From the NCBI RefSeq assembly GCF_020805785.1, contig NZ_JAJGZV010000006.1:1-64000 (forward strand): a stretch of DNA of 64,000 nt, in the 5' to 3' direction. Source of the stretch: Flavobacterium chungbukense. GTDB lineage: Bacteria > Bacteroidota > Bacteroidia > Flavobacteriales > Flavobacteriaceae. Shown here piece after piece: positions 15,894 through 24,860 of the stretch (within the stretch, counting starts at the first letter, position 1; the number at the start of each line of letters is the position of its first letter). A program made the translations under genes and the position numbers. The notes beneath the pieces are model-generated. The model did no database searches, was not told where the DNA came from, and saw only the letters and a program-made list of their open reading frames with translations.

Positions 15894-16012
15894 GAGCTGC
15901 GTGAGGGATAGAAGCTGGCTACCGAAGTAGCGCGGATAGCCCGACCTTTTTTGCGAAAAGGCGCACATACGCACAAAGATTGGTGCGCCTTTTTGCAAAA
16001 ATGGTCACGCCC
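15894..16012. repeat. REP-like GC-rich repetitive element
   Basis: A distinctly GC-rich block in an AT-rich gap. It begins GAGCTGCGTGAGGGATAGAA, contains GCGGATAGCCCGACC, then an inverted repeat with arms GCGAAAAGGCGCAC (15953-15966) and GTGCGCCTTTTTGC (15982-15995), and ends GGTCACGCCC. From memory, blocks reading GTGAGGGAT...TAGCCCGACC...CACGCCC recur in Flavobacterium genomes, so this is probably one copy of a REP/BIME-like family. Only one copy is in this window. No coding frame of note. Confidence 0.6.
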
Positions 16013-16025
16013 AAATTATCAGAAA

Positions 16026-16055
16026 CAAAAAAGCCTATTCTTAACGAACAGGCTT
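16026..16055 (-). terminator. corA terminator
   Basis: Arms AAGCCTATTC and GAACAGGCTT (one mismatch), with a T-run on the minus strand after the hairpin. It lies 22 bp past the corA stop. Confidence 0.8.
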
Positions 16056-16076
16056 ATAGCATTTTTAAGTTTTAAA

Positions 16077-17003
16077 TTAAAACCATCTTCTTCTTTTGAA
16101 TAAAAAGACTCCAAAAGTGGATAAGATTACGGAAACAAAAAGCAGAATCCATATTCCGTATTTGCTTTCTTCTAAACCGTTTGGCACGTTCATTCCGTAT
16201 AAACTGGCGATTAAGGTTGGAATCATTAATATGATTGAGATCGAAGTCATCTGTTTCATAATATTATTCATATTATTTGAGATTACAGAAGCGTAGGCAT
16301 CCATCATTCCGGTCAAGATATTGTTGTAAATATTGGCCGTATCTTGTGCCTGATTTAATTCGATTTCGACATCTTCCAATAATTCTGAATCATAATTGGC
16401 TTTATGGGCTTTTAAATTTTTGATTCTTTGAAACAGCACATCATTTGCTTTTAGAGAAGTTATAAAGAATACGAAGCATTTTTCGATTTGAAGCAATGCC
16501 TGTAATTCTTCATTTTTGATTGATTTCTCTAAATTATCTTCTGCGAGTTTTATTTTATGATTGATTTGTTTCAGATATTTTAAATACCAAACGCTTGATG
16601 ACAAAAGCAATCGCAACACCAAATTGAAATTGTCTTCTATTTCGATGTTTTTGCGTTGTGAATAGGCAACAAAATCTTTGATTATTTCTGTTTTATAAAA
16701 ACTGATTGTAACACAGATATCGTCTTTAAAAATGATTCCGAGCGGAACGGTGTGAAAAGGTATTTTGACATCGCCGCTTTTAATGGGAATGCGCATAATA
16801 ATCAAAGTCCAGCCGTCTTCAATTTCGATACGAGGTCTTTCGTCGATATCTTCGATGTCATTATAGAAAGCTTCGGGAATCTGAAGTTCTTCGAGTAAAT
16901 ATTCTTTTTCTGATTCTGTTGGAGATTCGATGTGAATCCAGCAGTTAGAAGTCCATTTTTGGATTTCAATTAATCCGTTGTTGTTTGTGTAAAAGGCTTT
17001 CAT
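16077..17003 (-). CDS. corA: CorA-type magnesium/divalent cation transporter
   Basis: Inner-membrane Mg2+ channel of the CorA (MIT) superfamily. A large acidic cytoplasmic domain (about 1-245) is followed by two C-terminal membrane helices; the signature YGMN is at 269-272, followed by VPNG, and the chain ends in the usual basic stretch (FKRRRWF). 308 residues is typical. Family members form pentamers gated by cytoplasmic Mg2+. Co2+ or Ni2+ transport cannot be excluded. Single-gene unit with its own terminator. Confidence 0.92.
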   Translation of the reverse strand: MKAFYTNNNGLIEIQKWTSNCWIHIESPTESEKEYLLEELQIPEAFYNDIEDIDERPRIEIEDGWTLIIMRIPIKSGDVKIPFHTVPLGIIFKDDICVTISFYKTEIIKDFVAYSQRKNIEIEDNFNLVLRLLLSSSVWYLKYLKQINHKIKLAEDNLEKSIKNEELQALLQIEKCFVFFITSLKANDVLFQRIKNLKAHKANYDSELLEDVEIELNQAQDTANIYNNILTGMMDAYASVISNNMNNIMKQMTSISIILMIPTLIASLYGMNVPNGLEESKYGIWILLFVSVILSTFGVFLFKRRRWF

Positions 17004-17185
17004 TTCAAAATACAGGATTTTATCGCAGCATTTTGAAGTTTCAAAAGCTGCTTAATTTAATACTAACGAATAATAATAATCGTCCATTTGGAGAAGTGTT
17101 ATTTTTTAAAGTGCTGCAAAAGTATCCTTTATTTTTAAGAACCGAAACTTTAAACTATTAATTATATATTAAAATGATATTTTTA

Positions 17186-17220
17186 AATTCCAATTTTAAA
17201 ATTCCAAATTCCAATTTTTC
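17186..17220 (-). repeat. Heptamer array (TGGAATT family)
   Basis: Five 7-bp units on the plus strand (AATTCCA, ATTTTAA, AATTCCA, AATTCCA, ATTTTTC). Read in reverse this is the same TTGGAAT family as 53356-53397. Confidence 0.6.
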
Positions 17221-17343
17221 AACCGCAAAGAACGCAAGGCCTTCTTTGATTCTTTACATGTTTTGAGTTCGCAGAGCTTCGACTTAAATCAATCATAGCC
17301 AGAGTCACTCTTGTTCTATGTGTTTTTTTTAGTTGTATTATAC

Positions 17344-17372
17344 AAGAAAGCCTGCTCAATTGAACAGGCTTT
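17344..17372 (-). terminator. folD terminator
   Basis: Near-perfect palindrome with arms AAAGCCTG and CAGGCTTT around CTCAATTGAA; about 20 bp beyond the folD stop on the minus strand. Confidence 0.7.
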
Positions 17373-17392
17373 TGTCGTATTTTGAAAAGAAA

Positions 17393-18280
17393 TTATTGGT
17401 TTCTTGCGCTTCTCATTTTTCTTGCTAAAAGTGTATTTTTAAGCAACATTGCAATTGTCATTGGTCCTACTCCACCTGGAACTGGTGTAATGAAAGCTGC
17501 TTTTTTGCTTACGCCGTCAAAATCAACGTCACCTTTTATAACATATCCTTTTGGGTTTGAGGCATCATCTACGCGAGTAATTCCAACGTCAATGATGGTT
17601 ACACCTTCCTTTACCATATCTGCCTTTAAAAATTCAGGAACACCTAAAGCTGTAATAATTATATCGGCATTTTTAGTAAAATCTGCTAAGTTTTTAGTAC
17701 GGCTGTGAGTTAATGTAACTGTCGAATCTCCTGGATTTCCTTTACGGCTCATTAAAATACTCATTGGACGACCTACAATATGGCTTCTTCCAATAACTAC
17801 GGTATGTTTTCCTGCAGTTTCTACTTTGTAACGTTCTAACAGCTGCATGATTCCGAATGGAGTTGCAGGAATGAATGTTTCCATTTCTAAGGCCATTCTA
17901 CCAAAGTTTGTCGGGTGAAATCCGTCAACATCTTTGTCTGGATCAATTGCTAAAAGAATTTTTTCTTCATTGATATGCTTTGGCAAAGGCAACTGAACGA
18001 TATATCCATCTAGATTATCATCTTCGTTTAATTCTGCAATTTTTGCAAGAAGCTCTTCTTCGGTAATTGTTTCCGGCAAAGCAACTAAAGTTGAATCGAA
18101 TCCAATTTCCTGACATGATTTTACTTTACTTCCTACGTAAGTTAAACTTGCTCCATTATTTCCAACTAAAACGGCCGCTAAATGAGGTACTTTTCCTCCA
18201 GCGTCTTTTATAGCTTGAACTTCGGCTGCAATTTCGTTTTTAATGTCGTTAGATGTTTTTTTACCGTCTAGTAGTTGCAT
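17393..18280 (-). CDS. folD: Bifunctional methylenetetrahydrofolate dehydrogenase/cyclohydrolase
   Basis: Oxidises 5,10-methylene-THF to methenyl-THF with NADP and hydrolyses it to 10-formyl-THF, supplying one-carbon units. The catalytic Tyr and Lys are in YVGSK (Y48, K52), the QLPLPKHINE motif lies near 95-104, the nucleotide-binding VIGRSHIVGRPMS near 161-173, and the PGGVGPMTIAML signature close to the C-terminus. 295 residues is standard. Cytoplasmic. It lies 131 bp downstream of ffh on the same strand, separated by repeat DNA. Confidence 0.96.
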   Translation of the reverse strand: MQLLDGKKTSNDIKNEIAAEVQAIKDAGGKVPHLAAVLVGNNGASLTYVGSKVKSCQEIGFDSTLVALPETITEEELLAKIAELNEDDNLDGYIVQLPLPKHINEEKILLAIDPDKDVDGFHPTNFGRMALEMETFIPATPFGIMQLLERYKVETAGKHTVVIGRSHIVGRPMSILMSRKGNPGDSTVTLTHSRTKNLADFTKNADIIITALGVPEFLKADMVKEGVTIIDVGITRVDDASNPKGYVIKGDVDFDGVSKKAAFITPVPGGVGPMTIAMLLKNTLLARKMRSARNQ

Positions 18281-18359
18281 TGTGTTGTTTCAGGTTTAAT
18301 TTGTTTCAGGTTTCAAGTTTCATGTTGTAGGTGAAACTTGTATTTATTTATCGAAAAAA

Positions 18360-18389
18360 GTTTCAAGTTTTGGTTTCAAAACTTGAAAC
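18360..18389. repeat. Stem-loop of GTTTCAA units between ffh and folD
   Basis: Perfect 12-bp arms GTTTCAAGTTTT (18360-18371) and AAAACTTGAAAC (18378-18389). The gap 18281-18411 is built of 7-bp units related to GTTTCAA and ACTTGAA on both strands, so the hairpin arises from inverted heptamers. It may also terminate ffh transcripts. Confidence 0.65.
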
Positions 18390-18411
18390 CTTAAACTTGA
18401 AACTCTTTTTA

Positions 18412-19776
18412 TTATTTTGGCATTCCTCCTGGCATACCGCCCGGCATTCCTTTCATACCTCCCATCATCTTCATCAGGTTTTTTCCGCCTGGACCTTGCA
18501 TCATCTTCATCATTTTGCTCATTTGGTCGAATTGCTTCATTAACTGATTTACTTGCTCGACTTTAGTTCCAGAACCTTTAGCGATTCTGGCTTTTCTTTT
18601 TACGTCGATTATAGAAGGTTTTGTTCTTTCAATTGGCGTCATCGAGTAGATAATTGCTTCAATGTGTTTGAAAGCATCATCTTCGATTTCTACATCTTTC
18701 ATGGCTTTTGAAGCACCTGGTATCATTCCAACCAAGTCTTTCATATTACCCATTTTTTTCACTTGCTGAATCTGTGTTAAGAAATCATCAAAACCAAATT
18801 CGTTTTTAGCGATTTTCTTTTGAAGTTTTCTTGCTTCTTCTTCATCAAATTGTTCTTGAGCTCTTTCAACAAGAGACACAACGTCTCCCATTCCTAAGAT
18901 ACGCTCTGCCATACGTTCTGGATAGAAAACGTCAATTGCTTCCATTTTTTCTCCAGTACCAACAAATTTGATTGGCTTGTTTACAATCGATTTGATTGAA
19001 AGCGCCGCTCCACCACGAGTATCACCATCTAATTTCGTTAAGATAACTCCATCAAAGTTTAAGATATCGTTGAAAGCTTTTGCTGTATTTACAGCATCTT
19101 GTCCTGTCATAGAGTCTACAACGAACAATGTTTCTTGTGGCTGAATTGCTTTGTGTACACGTGCAATTTCGTCCATCATTTCCTGATCTACTGCTAAACG
19201 TCCTGCTGTATCGACGATAACAACATTGAATCCGTTTGCTTTAGCGTGTTTGATTGCATTTTGAGCAATTTCTACAGGATTTTTATTTTCTGGTTCTGAA
19301 TATACCTCAACACCTATTTGATCTCCTACAACATGCAACTGATTGATCGCCGCTGGACGGTAGATATCACAAGCTACAAGAAGTGGTTTTTTATTTTTCT
19401 TCGTTTTTAAGAAGTTCGCTAATTTTCCAGAGAAAGTTGTTTTACCAGAACCTTGAAGTCCTGACATTAAAATAACAGTTGGATTTCCTGATAAGTTAAC
19501 ACCAGCAACATCTCCACCCATTAATTCTGTCAACTCATCTTTTACCAGTTTAACTAATAATTGTCCTGGCTGTAAGGTTGTCAATACGTCCTGACCAATT
19601 GCTTTGTCTTTTACTCTAGCGGTAAAATCTTTAGCAATTTTAAAGTTAACATCGGCATCAAGTAAGGCACGACGAACTTCTTTTAAGGTATCGGCTACGT
19701 TTACTTCTGTAATTTTACCGTGCCCTTTTAATATATGGAACGCTTTATCTAACTTATCACTTAAATTATCAAACAT
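18412..19776 (-). CDS. ffh: Signal recognition particle protein (SRP54)
   Basis: GTPase subunit of the signal recognition particle, which with 4.5S RNA delivers membrane and secreted proteins to FtsY. The N domain (about 1-90), the G1 P-loop GLQGSGKTTFSGKL (about 109-122), DTAGR, TKLDGDTRGG and GTGEK of the NG domain, and the C-terminal Met-rich M domain (about 300-454), ending in repeated GGM units, are all present. 454 residues is typical. The SRP RNA is not in this window. A promoter with TATCTTTG precedes it. Confidence 0.97.
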   Translation of the reverse strand: MFDNLSDKLDKAFHILKGHGKITEVNVADTLKEVRRALLDADVNFKIAKDFTARVKDKAIGQDVLTTLQPGQLLVKLVKDELTELMGGDVAGVNLSGNPTVILMSGLQGSGKTTFSGKLANFLKTKKNKKPLLVACDIYRPAAINQLHVVGDQIGVEVYSEPENKNPVEIAQNAIKHAKANGFNVVIVDTAGRLAVDQEMMDEIARVHKAIQPQETLFVVDSMTGQDAVNTAKAFNDILNFDGVILTKLDGDTRGGAALSIKSIVNKPIKFVGTGEKMEAIDVFYPERMAERILGMGDVVSLVERAQEQFDEEEARKLQKKIAKNEFGFDDFLTQIQQVKKMGNMKDLVGMIPGASKAMKDVEIEDDAFKHIEAIIYSMTPIERTKPSIIDVKRKARIAKGSGTKVEQVNQLMKQFDQMSKMMKMMQGPGGKNLMKMMGGMKGMPGGMPGGMPK

Positions 19777-19798
19777 ATTATTTTCTTTATTTGAAGTG

Positions 19799-19829
19799 CA
19801 AAGATAATCTAATTAGATATTTCAGGCAA
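19799..19829 (-). promoter_or_regulatory. ffh promoter
   Basis: Minus-strand TTG (19827-19829), 20-bp spacer, TATCTTTG (19799-19806), 22 bp before the ffh ATG. Both elements fit the Bacteroidota consensus. Confidence 0.6.
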
Positions 19830-20112
19830 TTTTTATTTAGCTGCATTTAACCGCAAAGTTCGCGAAGGTTTACGCAAAGAACGCTATGTTTTTTTTCTTG
19901 CAAGATCGCAAAGTTTTTTCACGCAGATTTAAAAAGATTTAAGCAGATTCATATAGATTATAATTTAAAATCTAAAAAATAAAATCTGCAAAAATCTGCA
20001 AAATCTGAGTGAAAAAAAATCATTTTAATCCTTCTAATCGGTGGCAAAAAGAAAAAAGACACAAGAAGAAAACCTCTGCGCCTTTGTAACTTTGTCCCTT
20101 TGAACCTTTATT
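19830..20112. repeat. Repeat-filled gap with decamer array and large hairpin
   Basis: No gene is visible. CGCAAAG-type units occupy about 19850-19920. A decamer array (CAGATTTAAA, AAGATTTAAG, CAGATTCATA, TAGATTATAA) spans 19924-19963, and inverted CAGATTTT units follow to 20010. The outer ends TTCACGCAGATTT and AAATCTGAGTGAA pair at 12 of 13 positions, so about 19918-20013 can fold into one long imperfect hairpin. From 20084 there are CTTTGTAA, CTTTGTCC and CTTTGAAC units (period 8). Confidence 0.65.
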
Positions 20113-21795
20113 TTAGAATTGAAAGTAAATGAACGGTTGTGAACCCGCAACTGCAGTCGCGTAAACAATCCAATAAACAAATCCTAAAATTATTGCTTTT
20201 ACCAAGATTGGCGTTTTGTCAAAAATCGATTTCATTCCTTTGGTGAATGATTCTGGTAAGAAATGCCAAACATAACCAAATAACATTAATCCAAATACGT
20301 TTTTGTAGCCTAATACAATTGTTTTCCAAAGTTCTGGTTCGAATGTCAATTGTCCGATATTATTAATTACTTGCAAGGCTGTTTCGAAATCTCTTGCACG
20401 GAAGAAGATCCAGCAGAAAACCACGAAATGGAATGTAATTAAGATCGAGAAAAATCTCCACAAGAAATTTGGACTTTTGTCTTTTTTGGAAGGAAAAAAT
20501 TCCATAAAGATTTTGTGAACAGCCAAAGCTAATCCGTGAAGCGCTCCCCACACAATAAACTGCGCTCCTGCTCCGTGCCACAAACCTCCTAAAAGCATCG
20601 TAGTAAACAAATTGAAATTGGTTACTAATGTTTGTTTTATTTTGCTTGAAAGTAAAAATGACAAACAGAAAATCAAAATACTGCTTCCTGCAATAATAAG
20701 CGGAATTATACTTTCATTAAAATTGGAAATTCCCCAAAGTAATAATCCGAAGAAAAATAAACTTGGAAATAAATATCCAGCGAAAGAACCTTGACGGTTT
20801 CCTCCAATCGAAATATATAAAAAGTCTTTCAACCAAGTTGAAAGCGAGATGTGCCATCTTCTCCAGAAATCGGTAATCGAAGTCGATTTATATGGCGTTC
20901 TAAAGTTTTCTGGCAATTTAAATCCAAGTAATAATGCGATACCAATTGCCATATCTGAATATCCTGAGAAATCGCAATAAATCTGAATGGCATATCCGTA
21001 AGATGCCATTAAATTTTCGAACGAAGTATAACTCAAAGGCGTATCAAAAACACGATCTACAAAGTTTACCGAAATGTAATTCGAAATTACTGTTTTCTTT
21101 ATTAAACCTCCAATAATTAAGAATAAAGCATTGTTTACATCTTGTCTCGTAAGGTTTAATTTTTGATAAATCTGTGGTAGAAAATCTTTTGCACGCACAA
21201 TTGGTCCGGCAACTAATTGCGGGAAAAACGACACGAAAAATAAATATTCGATATAATTTTTAGTTGGTTTGATTTCTTCTCTATAAATCTCAATAATATA
21301 ACTCATTGATTGAAAAGTATAGAATGAAATTCCAACGGGAAGAAAAACATTATGAAGTGCAAAATTACCATGAAACATATCATTGTAAGTCACAATCAGA
21401 AAGTTCATGTATTTGAAATAACCCAAAAGCGCTAAATTCAAAATAACACTGATTACCAAATATAATTTCTTGACATTATCGCGGCTTTCTCTATAAATAA
21501 TCTGGCTCAAACCATAATCTACAACTGACGAAAGCAGTAATAATAGAAAATAAATTCCGCTTGATTTATAGTAAAAGAATAGCGAGAAGAGAATAACATA
21601 TGTTAATCTCAAATAAAATGTTTTGCGTAAAAAACCATACACAAAATAGAAAACCAAAAATAGGCCTAAGAATAAACCGGTATTGAATAAAAGTTTTTCG
21701 TCTGGATTGTAAACAAACCAGCTTTCAACTTGTTCTGTTGTAATTGCACCAAAATTTTGAATGAACCAATTATTAATGCTATCTATTGTTGTCAA
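20113..21795 (-). CDS. MBOAT family O-acyltransferase (AlgI/PatA-like, TTG start)
   Basis: Polytopic inner-membrane O-acetyltransferase of the MBOAT family, which moves acetyl groups across the membrane to a periplasmic polymer. The invariant His is in LWHGAGAQFIVWGALHG (about 410-425), and WRRWHISLSTWLKDFLYISIGG is the second conserved MBOAT block; about a dozen membrane segments fill the 560 residues. The TTG start at 21795 follows the SGNH/LysM gene's stop by 1 bp, and there is no early ATG. Together with two SGNH proteins it resembles AlgI/AlgJ/AlgX- or PatA/PatB-type systems. The acetylated polymer is not proven; the LysM partner points to peptidoglycan. Confidence 0.9.
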   Translation of the reverse strand: MTTIDSINNWFIQNFGAITTEQVESWFVYNPDEKLLFNTGLFLGLFLVFYFVYGFLRKTFYLRLTYVILFSLFFYYKSSGIYFLLLLLSSVVDYGLSQIIYRESRDNVKKLYLVISVILNLALLGYFKYMNFLIVTYNDMFHGNFALHNVFLPVGISFYTFQSMSYIIEIYREEIKPTKNYIEYLFFVSFFPQLVAGPIVRAKDFLPQIYQKLNLTRQDVNNALFLIIGGLIKKTVISNYISVNFVDRVFDTPLSYTSFENLMASYGYAIQIYCDFSGYSDMAIGIALLLGFKLPENFRTPYKSTSITDFWRRWHISLSTWLKDFLYISIGGNRQGSFAGYLFPSLFFFGLLLWGISNFNESIIPLIIAGSSILIFCLSFLLSSKIKQTLVTNFNLFTTMLLGGLWHGAGAQFIVWGALHGLALAVHKIFMEFFPSKKDKSPNFLWRFFSILITFHFVVFCWIFFRARDFETALQVINNIGQLTFEPELWKTIVLGYKNVFGLMLFGYVWHFLPESFTKGMKSIFDKTPILVKAIILGFVYWIVYATAVAGSQPFIYFQF

Positions 21796-21796
21796 C

Positions 21797-23218
21797 TTAA
21801 TTCTTTAATTTAAAATTATCGTATGCTTTTAAAAACGCCTGAGTAAACAGATTACCTTGTTTCTCATATCCTTTTTTGGAATAATGAACCCAATCTGGAC
21901 CTATTAATCCTTGAACTTTTAATTGTTTGATCCCACTCATACCACCAAATTCATTGTACAAATCCCAAACGGCAAAACCGTCTTTTTGAGCCGTATCGAT
22001 AATTTGTTTTGTATAATCATCGATATAAGTATTCGGTTTTCTTCTCAATAATGAAGGCGGTGGTGTAATCACAATTATTGGTGCATCAATTTTTTGTGCT
22101 TTGATATTACTGATAAACTCACGAAGTTCTTTTATATAATTTCCCGAATCCAAATGATCATAACTTTCATTTGTTCCTAAAGAAAATACGAGCAAATCTG
22201 GATGCAATGCTTTTAATTGCTCAAAGAATAACGGATACTTATTATAATCTGAAAATTTAGCTCCGTTTACTCCTATTCCGCTGTAGAGAATTCCTGAAGT
22301 ATCTTTTTCTAAAACAATTCCGTTCAATTCATAATCAGAAGCTTCTTTATTTGGAATAAGAAAAATGCGGCTTAAAGGATTTTCTGAATTGTAATAATGA
22401 GTATAAGAATCTGATTCTATTGTTAAAGGAACAAATTCAGACATTGAAACTGTTTTTGCTCTTGTTTCGTTTGTAGCAATTTTTAAAGTTCTGCCTGCAC
22501 GGATATTATTTCCTTTTAAATGATTGTCTCTCTTAATTTCTGCAATCGAAACATTGTATTTATCTGCGATGCTTCCTAGAACTTCTCCTTTTTTAATTTT
22601 ATGGGTAATGACTTTTCGCTCTGTTGTCTGAATTGAATTAATTTTAGAGGAAACAGCCAAATCAAACATATTCTGATTCTGTGGTGTAATAATTTTTATG
22701 GTATTGAATTTATACGCAGGATCTTTTACATTCATCTCCATTACAAATCCTCCAGAATCTCTCCAAAGTCCAATTCCGCTTAAACCAACTGGATTACTTT
22801 TAAATGGAAGAATATTTCTATAGCTTGTCCAAACTCTATTCGATTTGAAACGTTCGTTGTAAGATCCGTTTGTTTTTGCCAATTGATAGGGAAATACTAA
22901 ACCGCGTCCTGCATTTCCAAACTTTTGCTGCAGATTTTTTCTGACTTCATTGGTCATTAAATCACCTTGAATATGAGAATCTCCAATATGAACAATATTG
23001 ATTTTTTGGTTTTTCTGATTTTCATTTTCTTCTAATTTCTTAAAGAAATCTTTTAATACTGTCGCATTATAAATTTGACCATCAGAAGGAGCTTCAATCG
23101 CAACGGTATCCACTTTTTGAATCATACTTTTAGGTATTGGATGTACATCTGTTTTTGGAGATTTTTCATTTGTTGCAAAAAAAAGACAACAAAAGAAAAT
23201 CATTAGTTTATTAATCAT
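21797..23218 (-). CDS. Exported SGNH/GDSL hydrolase-like protein with embedded LysM
   Basis: A 473-residue exported protein (signal peptide about 1-16). SGNH catalytic blocks are split along the chain: block I HIGDSHIQGD (nucleophile S81), block III SLGTNES (347-352) and block V DWVHYSKKG (D442, H445). Between blocks I and III sits a complete LysM domain (about 204-248: THKIKKGEVLGSIADKYNVS, then IKRDNHLKGNNIRAGRTLKI), so the peptidoglycan-binding module is nested in the catalytic fold. This suggests an O-acetyltransferase or acetylesterase acting on peptidoglycan. Its ATG overlaps the upstream gene's TGA (ATGA), a sign of translational coupling. Confidence 0.87.
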   Translation of the reverse strand: MINKLMIFFCCLFFATNEKSPKTDVHPIPKSMIQKVDTVAIEAPSDGQIYNATVLKDFFKKLEENENQKNQKINIVHIGDSHIQGDLMTNEVRKNLQQKFGNAGRGLVFPYQLAKTNGSYNERFKSNRVWTSYRNILPFKSNPVGLSGIGLWRDSGGFVMEMNVKDPAYKFNTIKIITPQNQNMFDLAVSSKINSIQTTERKVITHKIKKGEVLGSIADKYNVSIAEIKRDNHLKGNNIRAGRTLKIATNETRAKTVSMSEFVPLTIESDSYTHYYNSENPLSRIFLIPNKEASDYELNGIVLEKDTSGILYSGIGVNGAKFSDYNKYPLFFEQLKALHPDLLVFSLGTNESYDHLDSGNYIKELREFISNIKAQKIDAPIIVITPPPSLLRRKPNTYIDDYTKQIIDTAQKDGFAVWDLYNEFGGMSGIKQLKVQGLIGPDWVHYSKKGYEKQGNLFTQAFLKAYDNFKLKN

Positions 23219-24693
23219 AAGCTGTCTTTTGTTATGGAAACGGAATCGGATTTGGCTCTTTTTACTGGTTTTGGCTTAGTCCCTTCAGCGTCTCTTTTTT
23301 GTCTGAGAACTTTATATTCTTCGTATCCTTTATTCAATTGTCCGTACAATAAATTACCAATTGCTTTTGCTCCACGCTGGTTAAAGTGCGTGTAATCCTT
23401 ATTGGCTTTTGCCGGTGCTTCATCAACCCATTTTATCATAGAACCATCTCCACCCATTAAGGTATATAAATTTACAAATCCTGCCTGAGTTTCTAGTGCA
23501 TAATGCTTCTGTGCTTTCATTAAAGGAACTACGGCAGAATCGGTTTTCATTTCCATGTCATATTTAGTCGATTTATCTGCTGTAGAAACAATTAAAATCG
23601 AAACTCCTGGAAAAGACTCTTTTATTTTATTTACGGTTTTAGTCATTCCTTTTTCATACCAAGAATAATTTTTTGTTCCGTAATTTAAAACGTTTGTTCC
23701 GTAATGAAGAATAATCAAATCGTATTTCAGATTGTTATTAAAAGCTCTCATAACATCGGCATTGAACATTGAAATTGGAAGACCTGAATTTCCTCTCTGA
23801 GAGAAATTATCAACATGAACTCCTGCTCCGTTATCAAAATTAAATCCGTAAATCGGGATAGAATCTGCCTGAATGAAATTAGCTTTAAATGCTTTTAAAT
23901 TTCCAGAAGAAACTTTTAATGTATTCACTAAATTATTTGGCGAAAGGCTTTTTCTGATTGTATCTTTTCCGATAATAAAATTGACTTTTCCTGTTTTAGA
24001 AGCGCGTCCGTAAAATAAAGTGGCATTATCTAAAGAAGTAGAATATTTGCTAAGACCTGCTTCATACTGAACCCAAGTTGGGTTCGATTTATCATTTGCA
24101 AAAAACACATGACCGTTTACTCCAAAAGGACTCGTTGGTCTTTTTACATTTAGATACGATTGTGTTTTCCAGTTTTTAGAATAAGTTGATTTTACAGAAC
24201 CTCTAGAAGCTGCAGATTCTGAAGTGATAGAAACAAAACCAACTCCATTTCCTCCAAAACGTTCTTGGTAATTGGTACGAACGTCTTGAACGATTAAATC
24301 TCCATCGGTCATAGAATCTCCGTAATAAGCAATTCGAACTTTGTTCTGCGGATTTTTTTCTAGCTGATACAGTTTCTCATAAAAAGAAATCAAGTATTGA
24401 TAACCTTTATAATTCTCAAAAGTTTCGGCAGGAAATTCAATTCCTTCTGTCTGATCAAAAACAATTTTCTGATTTTTTAATTCTCTTTCGCTTTCGGCAA
24501 TACTATCATCGTCTAAAGCAAGTGAATCTTTAGCCACAGACTCTAAAAGCAGACTATCTATTAATATGTTTTTAGAATCTAATTTACTGTCTGAAAATAT
24601 TTTATCTGGAAGGATTTGTTTGAACCCAATAAAAGCAACAAGCGCTAACGCAACAATTGCAAAAGACTGAAAGAAATAAGATTTTGTATTCAC
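23215..24693 (-). CDS. Membrane-anchored SGNH/GDSL family protein (GTG start)
   Basis: First gene of the O-acetylation operon. GTG start at 24693; one N-terminal membrane anchor (about 8-26) then a Ser/Asp/Glu-rich linker and a periplasmic SGNH domain with block I AYYGDSMTDGD, block III LHYGTNVLNYG and block V DYTHFNQRGAKAIG. It is a distant paralogue of the next gene but lacks the LysM insertion; its tail is basic (KPKPVKRAKSDS). 492 residues. With the MBOAT protein it probably forms the periplasmic acetyl-transfer module; which of the two SGNH proteins transfers and which hydrolyses acetyl is unknown. Confidence 0.85.
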   Translation of the reverse strand: MNTKSYFFQSFAIVALALVAFIGFKQILPDKIFSDSKLDSKNILIDSLLLESVAKDSLALDDDSIAESERELKNQKIVFDQTEGIEFPAETFENYKGYQYLISFYEKLYQLEKNPQNKVRIAYYGDSMTDGDLIVQDVRTNYQERFGGNGVGFVSITSESAASRGSVKSTYSKNWKTQSYLNVKRPTSPFGVNGHVFFANDKSNPTWVQYEAGLSKYSTSLDNATLFYGRASKTGKVNFIIGKDTIRKSLSPNNLVNTLKVSSGNLKAFKANFIQADSIPIYGFNFDNGAGVHVDNFSQRGNSGLPISMFNADVMRAFNNNLKYDLIILHYGTNVLNYGTKNYSWYEKGMTKTVNKIKESFPGVSILIVSTADKSTKYDMEMKTDSAVVPLMKAQKHYALETQAGFVNLYTLMGGDGSMIKWVDEAPAKANKDYTHFNQRGAKAIGNLLYGQLNKGYEEYKVLRQKRDAEGTKPKPVKRAKSDSVSITKDSL

Positions 24694-24777
24694 TTAATTA
24701 TTATAAAAGTATAAAGGTCTGCATTCAAAAATTAAACCAATTAAATAATTGTTAACTTATTGCAGAAAAAATTTGTG

Positions 24778-24810
24778 CAAAGATAGAATAACATTTTGTT
24801 TCTAATTCAA
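24778..24810 (-). promoter_or_regulatory. Candidate promoter of the O-acetylation operon
   Basis: Minus-strand TTG (24808-24810), 22-bp spacer, TATCTTTG (24778-24785), giving a leader of about 80 nt before the GTG start. Confidence 0.5.
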
Positions 24811-24828
24811 TTTAGTAAGAAAGTAGAA

Positions 24829-24860
24829 CAAAAAAAAGAGGTTAGATAAATCTAACCTCT
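24829..24860 (-). terminator. Terminator of the HmuY operon
   Basis: Perfect arms AGAGGTTAGA and TCTAACCTCT with a 4-base loop, followed on the minus strand by a run of T. About 110 bp beyond the HmuY stop. Confidence 0.8.

Larger units (their letters stand above)
17004..17392. other. Intergenic region, repeats only
   Basis: No gene is visible. It holds a heptamer array (17186-17220), a short CCGCAAAGAACGCAAGG stretch at 17222 that resembles one at 19850, and the folD terminator. A TACTTTTG box on the minus strand at 17117-17124 could be a distant corA promoter. Confidence 0.5.

Noticed and set aside
19830..20112. SRP (4.5S) RNA gene next to ffh
   Set aside because: The large hairpin consists of CAGATTT decamers and lacks the GGAA-type tetraloop domain of SRP RNA; similar arrays occur elsewhere in the window.
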